64,000 nucleotides of DNA. Origin: Duganella sp. (GTDB lineage Bacteria; Pseudomonadota; Gammaproteobacteria; Burkholderiales; Burkholderiaceae_D). A program made the translations under genes and the position numbers. Below are positions 45,273 to 53,941 of the stretch, in pieces. Position 1 is the stretch's first letter. Every line of letters starts with the position of its first letter. The stretch spans positions 1 through 64,000 of the forward strand of contig JAMFSU010000079.1 in NCBI GenBank assembly GCA_026225475.1. The letters are read 5' to 3'. Under the pieces are notes generated by a model. It was given only the letters and a program-made list of their open reading frames with translations, searched no databases and was not told the DNA's origin.

Positions 45273-45644
45273 TTATGTTCGTTTGCTCGCTGAATTGACC
45301 CTATCGATTTGACCCGCCCTCCATTGTCTTGAGAAGGCCGCGACTCTGTCATAAGACCCTTCAAAACCTAGTTCTTGCAAATCGGCATGGATCTGTTTCA
45401 GACTGCGGCGTTGTTTACGCGATTTGGCTGACTCGGTTTTAAGCAAAGCCGTAAGTTGCAAAGCATATTTGTCGATAGCGCTAGAACTCGGCCTATCTCG
45501 ATAGGCCGGCTCTGTTATCTCTGAGCGTAGATAGTGCCGAACAGTGTTTCGAGAGATGCCTAACCTTCTGGCGATTTCTCTTAGGGGGACCTGGTCACGG
45601 ATCTGCCAGCGTCGAATAATTCCTGGTAATGCCACGTCAATCAC
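45273..45644 (-). pseudogene. Truncated IS21-family transposase IstA (N-terminal fragment)
   Basis: 123 residues against about 400-500 for a full IstA. It keeps the N-terminal helix-turn-helix: PGIIRRWQIRDQVPLREIARRLGISRNTVRHYLR in pieces. The family pattern continues to YDRVAAFSRQWRAGQ and then runs out of the element at SASKRT, stopping just before the lipoprotein gene. The catalytic DDE domain is lost. Confidence 0.8.
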
Positions 45645-45746
45645 TCCAATCTCCTACCTAATTTCTTAAGTAAGATTGTGTTCTAAACGTGGGTCAATTT
45701 AAGATGCAATTTTCCCAGAAAAGTGGGTTTTCGGTGCAAATCAACA
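45291..45746 (-). mobile_element. IS21-family deletion remnant
   Basis: A short element read on the minus strand. The left end begins TGTTGATTTGCACC (at 45746) and has TTGACCC-type internal repeats near 45690. The other end (45291-45310) carries two GGGTCAA-type repeats. Between them only the start of istA remains; most of istA and all of istB are missing. This resembles a non-autonomous deletion derivative. Boundaries are approximate. Confidence 0.6.
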
Positions 45747-45856
45747 CGGTTTTGCGAGCTTTGGCATTTTGTATCCATAATATTTGAGTGCTGCTGTTAT
45801 GGATGCAAGCTTGGATGAAAAACAGCCGGATTGCAATAAATCTTATTGGACGTTAA

Positions 45857-45895
45857 AGACAAAAAGCCGCTGAAACGTGGCGTTTTAGCGGCTTT
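45857..45895 (-). terminator. Rho-independent terminator after tRNA-Leu
   Basis: On the minus strand AAAGCCGCTAAAACG pairs with CGTTTCAGCGGCTTT across a 3-nt loop (45863-45895), one mismatch, followed by further T residues. It lies 35 bases downstream of the tRNA-Leu 3' end. Confidence 0.9.
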
Positions 45896-45929
45896 GGTTG
45901 ACTTCTGTGGACGACTTTGAATTGCTTCT

Positions 45930-46022
45930 TGGTGCCTGAGACCGGAATCGAACCGGTACGCCCCTTTCCAGGTAAGCGGCGGATTTTAAGTCCGCTGTGT
46001 CTACCAATTTCACCACTCAGGC
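45930..46022 (-). tRNA. tRNA-Leu (anticodon UAA)
   Basis: 93 bases including an encoded CCA. Acceptor GCCTGAG/CTCAGGC, anticodon stem GCGGA/TCCGC with loop CTTAAAA giving anticodon UAA, a long variable arm and a GGTTCGATTCC T-arm. Its 3' end points toward the IS21 remnant and the T3SS region. Confidence 0.96.
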
Positions 46023-46255
46023 AGCTTGTCCTACGTTTTCCCCCGGCGTGAGCGCCGAAAAAGGAAGGCATTATAGCAGCGACTCGGCCAGAATCTGCCT
46101 ATTCTGTGAACCATTGCCTATTTCTTGATTTTTATTGAACGTACTTAGGAGCAATTCTGTCGATTATTCGTCAGGAGTCAGCAAATCTTGTCAACGTACA
46201 ACCTGGGTGCCAGGTAGTAAAATACGTGCAATTCAAATCAAATTTGGCCAAGATT

Positions 46256-47131
46256 ATGACCCAAGCCGTGTTGAAAACAGTTCAATGTATTTCGCCTTCC
46301 GGATTACATTCCATGGCTTACAAAGAGTGGGGCGATTCGCATAATCCCAATGTGCTGGTTTGCGTGCATGGCGTGACGCGGGTCGGGGATGATTTTGATG
46401 TCATGGCGCGGGCCTTGTCCGATACTTACCGTGTGGTTTGCCCCGACGTGGTCGGGCGCGGACGCTCGGGGCGCTTGCGCGATCCTCAGTATTATGTGAT
46501 TCCGCAATACGTCAGTGATATGGTGACGCTGCTGGCTAAGCTGGGGGCCGAGTCGCTGGACTGGTTCGGCACTTCGATGGGAGGCCTGATCGGTATGGCG
46601 CTGGCGTCGCTGCCCGATAATCCGATTCGCCGTCTGGTCTTGAATGATATTGGTCCCTCAATCAATGCATCGGCCTTGGCACGTATTGGTGAATACATCG
46701 GCCAGGATATGCGTTTCGTCACCTTTGATGAGGCAGCGCAGTATATCCGCGCGATTTCGGCGACCTTCGGCCCACATACCGATGAAGAGTGGCATAAATT
46801 GGCCGCCGACGTCTTGCGCCAGGATCAGGACGGTAAATGGCACCGGCACTATGATTTGAATCTGGCTGCGCCATTCAAAGCGATGACGCCGGAAGCGGCC
46901 AGTATCGGCGAAGCCATGCTGTGGGCGGCGTACGATGCGATTCGTTGTCCCACTTTGCTGGTGCGCGGCCAGCAGTCCGACCTGTTGTTGCCGGAGGTGG
47001 CGCAGGCGATGACGCAGCGCGGCCCCAAGGCCAGGCTGGTAGAAATTGCAGGGGTTGGCCATGCGCCGACCTTTATGCATGCTGATCAGATCAAGTTGGC
47101 ACAAGACTTCTTGTTTGCGGCATCCACTTAA
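46256..47131 (+). CDS. Alpha/beta hydrolase
   Basis: 291 residues from ATG 46256 (a GTG at 46226 is also in frame). Alpha/beta-hydrolase fold with oxyanion HGVTRV, nucleophile Ser in WFGTSMGGLIG, a C-terminal Asp in VRGQQSDLLLP and His in GVGHAPTF. The substrate is unknown. It is next to ridA and relA, an arrangement I recall as common in Oxalobacteraceae. Confidence 0.85.
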   Translation: MTQAVLKTVQCISPSGLHSMAYKEWGDSHNPNVLVCVHGVTRVGDDFDVMARALSDTYRVVCPDVVGRGRSGRLRDPQYYVIPQYVSDMVTLLAKLGAESLDWFGTSMGGLIGMALASLPDNPIRRLVLNDIGPSINASALARIGEYIGQDMRFVTFDEAAQYIRAISATFGPHTDEEWHKLAADVLRQDQDGKWHRHYDLNLAAPFKAMTPEAASIGEAMLWAAYDAIRCPTLLVRGQQSDLLLPEVAQAMTQRGPKARLVEIAGVGHAPTFMHADQIKLAQDFLFAAST

Positions 47132-47148
47132 CGTAGCGAGGAAATACC

Positions 47149-47499
47149 ATGACCGTACAACGTCTCCATGTTGGCAAACGCCTGTCGGAAGCTGCCATTC
47201 ACAATGGCACTATTTATCTGGCTGGCCAGATTGCCGAAGATGCTACCCAAAACATCGAAGGTCAGACACGTGAAGTGCTGGGCCATATTGATCGTTTGCT
47301 GGCCGAAGCCGGCAGCAGCAAGGAGCAGATCCTGTCGTGCCAGATTTATATCGCCGACGTTAAGGATTTCGAAGGCATGAACAAGGTGTGGGACGATTGG
47401 GTGCCAGCCGGTAACACACCACCGCGCGCGACAGTCGAAGCCAAGCTGGCACGACCTGAGTTGCTGGTCGAAATCATCATTGTTGCTGCCCAAAAGTAA
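47149..47499 (+). CDS. ridA: RidA family reactive enamine/imine deaminase
   Basis: 116 residues of the YjgF/YER057c/UK114 family. IYLAGQIAED near the N-terminus and PPRATVEAKLARPELLVEIIIVA at the end, with the conserved Arg in the substrate site. It hydrolyses reactive 2-aminoacrylate-type intermediates. Twelve bases separate it from relA, so a hydrolase-ridA-relA operon is likely. Confidence 0.88.
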   Translation: MTVQRLHVGKRLSEAAIHNGTIYLAGQIAEDATQNIEGQTREVLGHIDRLLAEAGSSKEQILSCQIYIADVKDFEGMNKVWDDWVPAGNTPPRATVEAKLARPELLVEIIIVAAQK

Positions 47500-47511
47500 A
47501 ACTAAGGATTC

Positions 47512-49761
47512 ATGGTTTCAGTCGTCCCAGTGTCGCAGGAGGGCAGTCCCTCCATAGTCGCCGGATTGCGCCCGGAAGACAGTGCCCGTGTATTGGCGGC
47601 GCTGGCGTTTGTCGAACCGATTTATCGCGGCAAACCAGTGCCGTCCGGGCAGGATGTGTTGCAGTTTGTGCAGGGCGTCGTCGACGTGCTGGCCGCACTC
47701 AATGTCGATGCCGAGACGCGCATCGCCGGTTTGCTGTTCGAGTTGTATATCGTTGATCTGGATATTGCCGCGACGATAGAGGAGCGTTTCGGCAAGGACA
47801 TTGCCGATCTGGTTGCCGGCGTGCGCCAGTTGATGCGCTTTCATGGCTTGACCTTTCAGCATCCGAAGGAAGTCATGCGCGGCAAGAATGCCGCCCAGCA
47901 CGCTGCTGCGCAAATCGAAACGTTGCGCAAGATGTTGCTGGCGATGGCAACTGATATGCGCGTGGTGCTGGTACGGCTCGCTTCGCGTGTGACCACCTTG
48001 CGTTATTTCGCCGAAAACAAACTGGAAAACGAAACCACCGCGCAATACGCCCGGGAAACCTTCGACCTGTATGCGCCACTGGCCAATCGTCTGGGCATCT
48101 GGCAGTTGAAGTGGGAGCTTGAGGATTTATCGTTCCGCTTCCTGGAGCCGACGACCTACAAGCGCATCGCCAAGATGCTGGAAGAAAAGCGGATCGAGCG
48201 TGCCGCCTTTGTCGCCACGGCGATCGAACGTTTGCGTGCAGAACTCACTAGCGCGGATATCAAGGCGGAAGTCTCGGGGCGGCCCAAGCATATTTACAGT
48301 ATCTGGAACAAGATGCGCGGCAAGGAGCTGGAATTTTCCGAGCTCTACGACGTACGCGCGTTTCGTGTGATCGTCGACGACGTCAAGCAATGCTTTGCCG
48401 TTCTTGGCATCATCCATAACATCTGGGCGCCGATTCCCAAGGAGTTCGACGATTACATTTCGCGGCCCAAGCCGAACGGTTATCAGTCGTTGCATACTGT
48501 GGTGGTGGCGGAAGATGGCCGCCCGCTGGAAGTGCAGATCCGCACGCGTGAAATGCATCACTTTGCCGAATACGGTGTAGCGGCGCACTGGCGCTACAAG
48601 GAAAGCGGCGGCTCCAATTTTACGGGGCAAAAGTACGACGAAAAAATTGCCTGGTTGCGCCAATTGCTGGCCTGGAAAAGTGAAGTCGCCGACGCCGTGG
48701 TCGAGCAGGAAGAAGTGCGCCGCGACTGGGTGGAAAAACTCAAGTCCACCACGCTGGATGAGCGCATTTATGTACTGACGCCACAGGCGCGGGTGATTGA
48801 GCTGCCTAGCGGCGCCACGCCAATCGACTTCGCCTATCATTTGCACAGCGATGTCGGTCATCGCTGCCGTGGCGCGCGTGTCGATGGCGTGATGGTGCCG
48901 TTGAATACGTCATTGAAGAACGGCCAGACGGTCGAGATTATTACTGTCAAGAGTGGTGCCGGCGCCGGTCCGTCGCGTGACTGGCTCAGCCCCGGTTATG
49001 CGGTGAGCCCGCGGACACGCTCCAAGGTGCGTGCCTGGTTCAATGCAATTGAGCAAGAAGAAACCCTGGCGCAAGGACGCAGTCTGCTGGAAAAGACCTT
49101 GCAGCGTGAAGGCAAGACCGCCGTCAATCTGGAAGAGCTGGCGCACAAGCTGGGCTTTGGCAAGGTAGATGACTTGTGCTTGTCGTTGGGCAAGGATGAG
49201 TTCAGCCCGCGCCAGATCGAGCAGGCCTTGCATGAGGGCGGCGACGACAAGCCGGTTGAGCCGGACGAAGCCTCCATCACTCGCAAGAGCCGGGCATCGA
49301 GCATTGTGCAGGGCGCCAAGTCGGGGGTGCTGGTGGTCGGCACCGAAGGTCTGATGACGCAATTGGCGCGCTGCTGCAAGCCGGCACCGCCGGACGCGAT
49401 TGTCGGCTTCGTCACGCGTGGCAAGGGCGTGTCAATTCATCGTCTGACTTGCAAGAATTTTGCGGAAATGAGTAGCAAGGCTCCTGAACGTGTCATTCAG
49501 ACCGATTGGGGTTCGCCGGCCAAGGATACCGTCTATCCGGTCGATATCTTCGTGCTGGCCGGTGATCGCCAGGGCTTGCTGCGCGACATTTCAGAAATTT
49601 TCCTGCGCGAAAAGATCAACGTGATCGGCGTCAGTACCCAGAGCATGAAAGGGCAGGCACGGATGGGCTTTACTGCCGAAATTGGTTCGACAGCGCAATT
49701 GCAGAAGGCCTTGGCGGTCATTCGTGAGGTCAAGGGCGTGTTGGAGGCGCGTCGGCAATAG
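47512..49761 (+). CDS. relA: (p)ppGpp synthetase RelA
   Basis: 749 residues. The N-terminal hydrolase-like domain lacks the HDxxED catalytic motif (the site reads LLFELYIVD), so it should be synthetase-only. Synthetase domain from about 256 (RPKHIYSIWNKMRGK, EFDDYISRPKPNGYQSLHT), TGS at about 418-480, a Cys-containing linker (ARCCKPAPPD) and a C-terminal ACT domain from about 674. It makes (p)ppGpp on stalled ribosomes during amino-acid starvation. Confidence 0.93.
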   Translation: MVSVVPVSQEGSPSIVAGLRPEDSARVLAALAFVEPIYRGKPVPSGQDVLQFVQGVVDVLAALNVDAETRIAGLLFELYIVDLDIAATIEERFGKDIADLVAGVRQLMRFHGLTFQHPKEVMRGKNAAQHAAAQIETLRKMLLAMATDMRVVLVRLASRVTTLRYFAENKLENETTAQYARETFDLYAPLANRLGIWQLKWELEDLSFRFLEPTTYKRIAKMLEEKRIERAAFVATAIERLRAELTSADIKAEVSGRPKHIYSIWNKMRGKELEFSELYDVRAFRVIVDDVKQCFAVLGIIHNIWAPIPKEFDDYISRPKPNGYQSLHTVVVAEDGRPLEVQIRTREMHHFAEYGVAAHWRYKESGGSNFTGQKYDEKIAWLRQLLAWKSEVADAVVEQEEVRRDWVEKLKSTTLDERIYVLTPQARVIELPSGATPIDFAYHLHSDVGHRCRGARVDGVMVPLNTSLKNGQTVEIITVKSGAGAGPSRDWLSPGYAVSPRTRSKVRAWFNAIEQEETLAQGRSLLEKTLQREGKTAVNLEELAHKLGFGKVDDLCLSLGKDEFSPRQIEQALHEGGDDKPVEPDEASITRKSRASSIVQGAKSGVLVVGTEGLMTQLARCCKPAPPDAIVGFVTRGKGVSIHRLTCKNFAEMSSKAPERVIQTDWGSPAKDTVYPVDIFVLAGDRQGLLRDISEIFLREKINVIGVSTQSMKGQARMGFTAEIGSTAQLQKALAVIREVKGVLEARRQ

Positions 49762-49866
49762 CGGCGCAAGCGCCTGCGAGTGCGCTTGCAAGTGGGCCGG
49801 CTAGGACGGTTGCCAATTTTTTTAAAAATCTTTTCGACAACACTAGCCAAAAATAAAAAATGCCCC

Positions 49867-49872
49867 TATAAT
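49867..49872 (+). promoter_or_regulatory. -10 element of tRNA-Val
   Basis: A perfect TATAAT lies 14 bases before the mature tRNA 5' end, a normal position for a short leader. No good -35 hexamer is found at 17 bases, so only the -10 is called. Confidence 0.5.
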
Positions 49873-49886
49873 CTCGCTTCTTCACT

Positions 49887-49963
49887 AGGCGCGTAGCTCA
49901 GCTGGTTAGAGCACTACCTTGACATGGTAGGGGTCGTTGGTTCGAGTCCAATCGTGCCTACCA
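49887..49963 (+). tRNA. tRNA-Val (anticodon GAC)
   Basis: 77 bases with encoded CCA. Acceptor AGGCGCG/CGTGCCT, anticodon stem CTACC/GGTAG with loop TTGACAT giving GAC, T-arm GTTGGTTCGAGTCCAAT. It lies downstream of relA. Confidence 0.96.
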
Positions 49964-50038
49964 ATATTCTTGATGTTGTTGAATATTGGTATCGAAGCAG
50001 GTCAGTGATGATCACTTCGAAAAACAGCATCAAATGTA

Positions 50039-50075
50039 AAAAACGGAAGCGCAGTCTGGCTTCCGTTTTTGCTTT
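50039..50075 (+). terminator. Rho-independent terminator after tRNA-Val
   Basis: AAAAACGGAAGC and GCTTCCGTTTTT pair across an 8-nt loop (50039-50070), followed by GCTTTTT. It is shared by position between tRNA-Val and the convergent GntR gene. Confidence 0.88.
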
Positions 50076-50139
50076 TTGTGCGGCGTTTTTTCTTCCTGTT
50101 TCAACGCCTCGCATTCGGCTAATGCCGTGCCGGTGAGCT

Positions 50140-50850
50140 TTACTCCTGATCGCCGCCAATCAACGGCATAGTCAACACGGCATCCCGTTTATCCAGCAAA
50201 TGCTGGCGCAATATCCCCGCCAGCCGTTTACCGTCACGCGCTTCCAGCGCATTGAGCATTTGTTCGTGGTCATGCGCTGCACGATCCCATTTGTTCGGTT
50301 TGAAATTCGATTTGAAGCGCAATGCCTGCAAGCGTCGGTTCAGACTCAGGTAGGTTTGATGCAGTACGCTATTGCGCGCCGCCTGGTTGATCTGGTTATG
50401 GATCAGTTGATTGCGGCTGTAATAGCCAGGCAGGTCGTTTTGCGCCTTGCAGGCCAGCATGGCGTAATGCAGGGCCTTGATTTCAGCCACCTCGACAGCG
50501 GTGATGCGTTCGCAGGCAAGTTCGCCTGCCAGCGCTTCCAGGCCACTCATCAATTCAAAGGTTTCGCGGATCTCGGTTTCAGACATTTTGGACACCGAGG
50601 CGCCGCGATTCGGTGCGATGTCGATCAGACCTTCTGCTGCCAGCACCTTCAAGGCTTCACGCAGCGGCGTGCGGGAGATGCCCAGGGTTTCGCAGAGCTC
50701 TCGCTCGTTCAGTTTGGTGCCTGGTGCCAGCACCGCTTCCACGATCAAATTGCGTAAGTGTTCAACGACCGTGTCGTGCAGGCGTGGACGTTCCAGTCGG
50801 GGCAGGGCGGCAGGCATGCTGCTTTCTTGTTCAAGTGCTGAATTTTGCAT
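50140..50850 (-). CDS. GntR-family (FadR/FCD) transcriptional regulator
   Basis: 236 residues. N-terminal winged helix (LHDTVVEHLRNLIVEAVLAPGTKLNERELCETLGISRTPLREALKVLAAEGLI in pieces) and a C-terminal FCD ligand domain. ATG 50850 is supported by AAGGA upstream; a shorter start at 50817 is weaker. It is divergent from the aminotransferase gene. A 16-bp palindrome covers its own start codon and recurs before the aminotransferase, so it should regulate itself and the catabolic genes. Confidence 0.88.
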   Translation of the reverse strand: MQNSALEQESSMPAALPRLERPRLHDTVVEHLRNLIVEAVLAPGTKLNERELCETLGISRTPLREALKVLAAEGLIDIAPNRGASVSKMSETEIRETFELMSGLEALAGELACERITAVEVAEIKALHYAMLACKAQNDLPGYYSRNQLIHNQINQAARNSVLHQTYLSLNRRLQALRFKSNFKPNKWDRAAHDHEQMLNALEARDGKRLAGILRQHLLDKRDAVLTMPLIGGDQE

Positions 50851-50857
50851 TCAAAAT
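50842..50857. promoter_or_regulatory. Predicted GntR operator 1, over the regulator start codon
   Basis: ATTTTGCATTCAAAAT, arms ATTTTG/CAAAAT. It includes the complement of the regulator's ATG. It is the exact reverse complement of operator 2. Confidence 0.7.
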
Positions 50858-51078
50858 CCTTGGTGCGTGTTGATGCGATTTATAACATGGTGTTAAGTAT
50901 TGCAAAAATACCAGCATCGGGGCCAGCCAAAAATGAAAAATTTAATCGCTGTCGCCAAAAAACTGCGCTAAGCCTCGGTATTTAAATGGTTTTCTTTTTT
51001 CTCATCATTTCTTTGATGCAATAAAAAGTCTTCGTTCCTGAAATAAGCCTTTACCTGCCAGATTCTCACTGTTAAAGT

Positions 51079-51094
51079 ATTTTGAATGCAAAAT
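51079..51094. promoter_or_regulatory. Predicted GntR operator 2, before the aminotransferase gene
   Basis: ATTTTGAATGCAAAAT, extended by two bases on each side as perfect 8-base arms GTATTTTG/CAAAATAC (51077-51096). It lies about 40 bases upstream of the aminotransferase start, a place where binding would block transcription. Confidence 0.7.
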
Positions 51095-51135
51095 ACAAAA
51101 TTCAAACGAAATTGCTGATTCTTTAGGAGGAGTAC

Positions 51136-52353
51136 ATGTTGAAACTGGATTTCCATCCCGCCGGTCGTCACTTCCTGCAAATTCCCGGCCCTAGCCCGGT
51201 GCCCGACCGAATTTTGCGTGCCATGAGTTTTCCGACCATAGATCACCGTGGTCCGGAGTTTGGTGCCCTGGGTTTGCAGGTGCTCGACGGTATTAAGAAA
51301 ATTTTCAAGACCGAACAGCCTGTGGTGATTTATCCAGCCTCCGGTACCGGTGCTTGGGAAGCCGCACTGACCAATGTGTTGAGTGCCGGTGATCATGTGC
51401 TGATGTATGAGACCGGCCACTTTGCCACCTTATGGAAAAAAATGGCCGAAGCATTGGGCCTGCAACCGGAGTTCCTCGGCGAACCAGGTATCGAAGGCTG
51501 GCGCCGTGGCGTGCAGGCAGATCGCATCGAAGAGCGCTTGCGGCGTGACAGTGCACATCAGATCAAGGCCGTTTGCGTGGTGCATAACGAGACCTCCACC
51601 GGTGTGACTTCCAATATTGCGGCCGTGCGCCAGGCCATTGATGCGGCAGGTCATCCAGCATTGCTGCTGGTCGATACGATTTCTGGCCTGGCCTCGGCGG
51701 ACTATCGCCATGATGAATGGGGCGTCGACGTCACAGTCTCGGGTTCGCAAAAAGGCTTGATGCTGCCACCGGGCATCAGTTTCAATGCCGTATCCAAGAA
51801 AGCGCTCGCCGCTAGCAAGCAGGCCACGTTGCCAAAGGCCTTCTGGGCCTGGGGTGAAATCATCGAAATGAATGCAACCGGTTATTGGCCATATACGCCC
51901 AGCACTAATTTGCTGTACGGCTTGTCGGAAGCGCTCGACATGATTCTGGGCGAAGGTCTGGATAACGTATTCGCTCGCCACGAACGATTGGCTTCTGCTT
52001 GTCGTGCCGCAGTCAATGCCTGGGGACTGGAAATTCAGTGCGCCGATCCCAGTGTGTATTCGCCGGTGCTGACAGGGGTCATGATGCCCAGCGGTTTTGA
52101 TGCTGACACGATCCGCAAGACCATCTATGAAAACTTCAACATGTCGCTCGGCACCGGTTTGGGCAAGATGAAGGGCGGCATGTTCCGCATCGGTCACCTG
52201 GGCGAAGCCAATGAATTGACCTTGATGGCAACGCTGGCAGGTTGCGAGATGGGGTTGAAGCTGGCCGATGTGGCGCTGGCCGATAGCGGCGTCGTGGCGG
52301 CCATGGCGAATCTGACAGAGCAAAAGAAAAATCCGGTATTGAAGGTGGCTTAG
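51136..52353 (+). CDS. Serine/alanine-glyoxylate aminotransferase family protein
   Basis: 405 residues, class V PLP-dependent aminotransferase. It starts with IPGPSPVPDRILRAM, has the PLP phosphate site PASGTGAWEAAL, VDTISGLAS with the cofactor Asp, and the Schiff-base Lys206 in VSGSQKGLMLPPG. It should transfer an amino group from serine or alanine to glyoxylate. AGGAGG precedes the ATG. It is the first gene of a probable three-gene unit with the MFS carrier and the FAD/Fe-S dehydrogenase. Confidence 0.87.
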   Translation: MLKLDFHPAGRHFLQIPGPSPVPDRILRAMSFPTIDHRGPEFGALGLQVLDGIKKIFKTEQPVVIYPASGTGAWEAALTNVLSAGDHVLMYETGHFATLWKKMAEALGLQPEFLGEPGIEGWRRGVQADRIEERLRRDSAHQIKAVCVVHNETSTGVTSNIAAVRQAIDAAGHPALLLVDTISGLASADYRHDEWGVDVTVSGSQKGLMLPPGISFNAVSKKALAASKQATLPKAFWAWGEIIEMNATGYWPYTPSTNLLYGLSEALDMILGEGLDNVFARHERLASACRAAVNAWGLEIQCADPSVYSPVLTGVMMPSGFDADTIRKTIYENFNMSLGTGLGKMKGGMFRIGHLGEANELTLMATLAGCEMGLKLADVALADSGVVAAMANLTEQKKNPVLKVA

Positions 52354-52583
52354 CCGGCGCTGGCTGCAGGCGTAGCGTTGCCCCGACAACACGGGCACGC
52401 GGTGCCTTGGCAGGGAGCAAGACATTGCTGGTGCTGTTGCAGGTGGCCTGCGCAGTTTGTCACGCCGCTGTTGCTGCATCGGTTTGGTTGCGAATAACAC
52501 ATTCCGGCACGAGCACTATCCCGCAGAGGAACGAAGCGTAAGGGCTTCACGGCGTGCCGGCGTACCAATACTGGAGACAAGTA

Positions 52584-53867
52584 ATGAGACACCTACGTTT
52601 GCGCGCGACCTCGGTCGTGCTGTTGATGCTATGCCTGATGTATTTCATCACCTACCTTGACCGTGTCAATGTCAGCACGGCAGCAGCAGGTTTCGGCAAA
52701 GAATTCAGTTTGTCGAAGACTGAAATCGGGCTGGTGTTCTCGGCGTTTGCCTATCCTTATTTAGTCTTTCAAATCATCGGCGGTTGGGTCAGTGACAAGT
52801 TCGGTGCCCGTCGCACGTTGATCTGGTGTGGTTTGTTGTGGGCGCTGGCGACCATCCTGACCGGTTTTGCCGGCGGCTTGACCAGTTTGTTGCTGGCGCG
52901 GTTGTTGTTGGGATTGGGCGAAGGGGCGACGTTTCCAGCCGCCACCAGCGCCATGTCGCGCTGGGTCGCCAAGGAGCGGCGCGGCTTTGCGCAGGGCATC
53001 ACGCATGCGTTTTCTCGTATCGGTAATGCCATTGCACCGGCGGCGGTGGTCTTGGTCATGTCGATCTATGGCTGGCGCGAGTCGTTCTACATCTGCGGTG
53101 TGCTTAGTCTGGTATGGGTGATCATCTGGGCCTTGGTCTTTACCGAAGATCCGGCCAAACACCCGCGCATTACCGACGAAGAAATGGCCACGCTGCCACC
53201 GGCGCGGGCCAAGAATGCCTACATTCCCTGGGGCCCATTGTTCAAGCGGATGATGCCGGTCACGATCGTCTATTTTTGCTATGGCTGGACCTTGTGGTTG
53301 TTCCTGAGCTGGATTCCGCAATACTTCCTGCACAGCTATGACTTGGACATGAAAAAGTCAGCCTTGTTTGCCTCCAGCGTGTTTTTTGCCGGTGTGATCG
53401 GCGATACGCTCGGTGGTATTGTCAGCGACCGCATTTTGCGCAAGACCGGCAATCTCAAGCGTGCGCGCAGTTATATGGTGTCCTTGTGCATGTTGCTGAC
53501 TTTGCTGGTGCTGTTGCCGATGTTGTTTACCCATAATTTGACGGTATCCATCGTGTGTCTGAGCGCCGGTTTCTTCTTCGCAGAAATGACGATCGGTCCG
53601 ATGTGGGCAATTCCTATGGATATAGCACCGGCCTATTCCGGCACCGCCAGCGGCATGATGAATACCGGTTCGGCGCTGGCGGCGATTCTCTCGCCGGTAT
53701 TGTCTGGCTACCTGATCGACAAGACCGGTAATTGGGAATTGCCTTTCGTGGGTAGCATGCTGTTGATGGGCTGCGGCGTGCTGCTGGCGTTTCGCATGCA
53801 ACCAGACAGCAAGTTCGAAGTTGTCGCGGCTGAAACCAATGGCAATGTGATCAAGGCCAACGCCTGA
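52584..53867 (+). CDS. MFS transporter, anion:cation symporter family
   Basis: 427 residues with about 12 membrane helices. ATG 52584 is chosen because GGAGACAAG precedes it. The ACS-type motif YLDRVNVSTAAAGFGKEF after helix 1 and GWVSDKFGARR in loop 2-3 are visible. The family carries organic acids such as sugar acids, phthalate or tartrate. The context suggests a 2-hydroxyacid, glyoxylate-related substrate. Confidence 0.87.
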   Translation: MRHLRLRATSVVLLMLCLMYFITYLDRVNVSTAAAGFGKEFSLSKTEIGLVFSAFAYPYLVFQIIGGWVSDKFGARRTLIWCGLLWALATILTGFAGGLTSLLLARLLLGLGEGATFPAATSAMSRWVAKERRGFAQGITHAFSRIGNAIAPAAVVLVMSIYGWRESFYICGVLSLVWVIIWALVFTEDPAKHPRITDEEMATLPPARAKNAYIPWGPLFKRMMPVTIVYFCYGWTLWLFLSWIPQYFLHSYDLDMKKSALFASSVFFAGVIGDTLGGIVSDRILRKTGNLKRARSYMVSLCMLLTLLVLLPMLFTHNLTVSIVCLSAGFFFAEMTIGPMWAIPMDIAPAYSGTASGMMNTGSALAAILSPVLSGYLIDKTGNWELPFVGSMLLMGCGVLLAFRMQPDSKFEVVAAETNGNVIKANA

Positions 53868-53941
53868 TTTTAGGACTGATTTTCTGCGTTGATGCAGCCG
53901 CGATCACGTTGAATCGCGGCATCTTTTGACAGGATCACACC

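Noticed and set aside
48127..48861. Minus-strand open frame within relA
   Set aside because: Shadow of relA; no start signal or recognisable protein.
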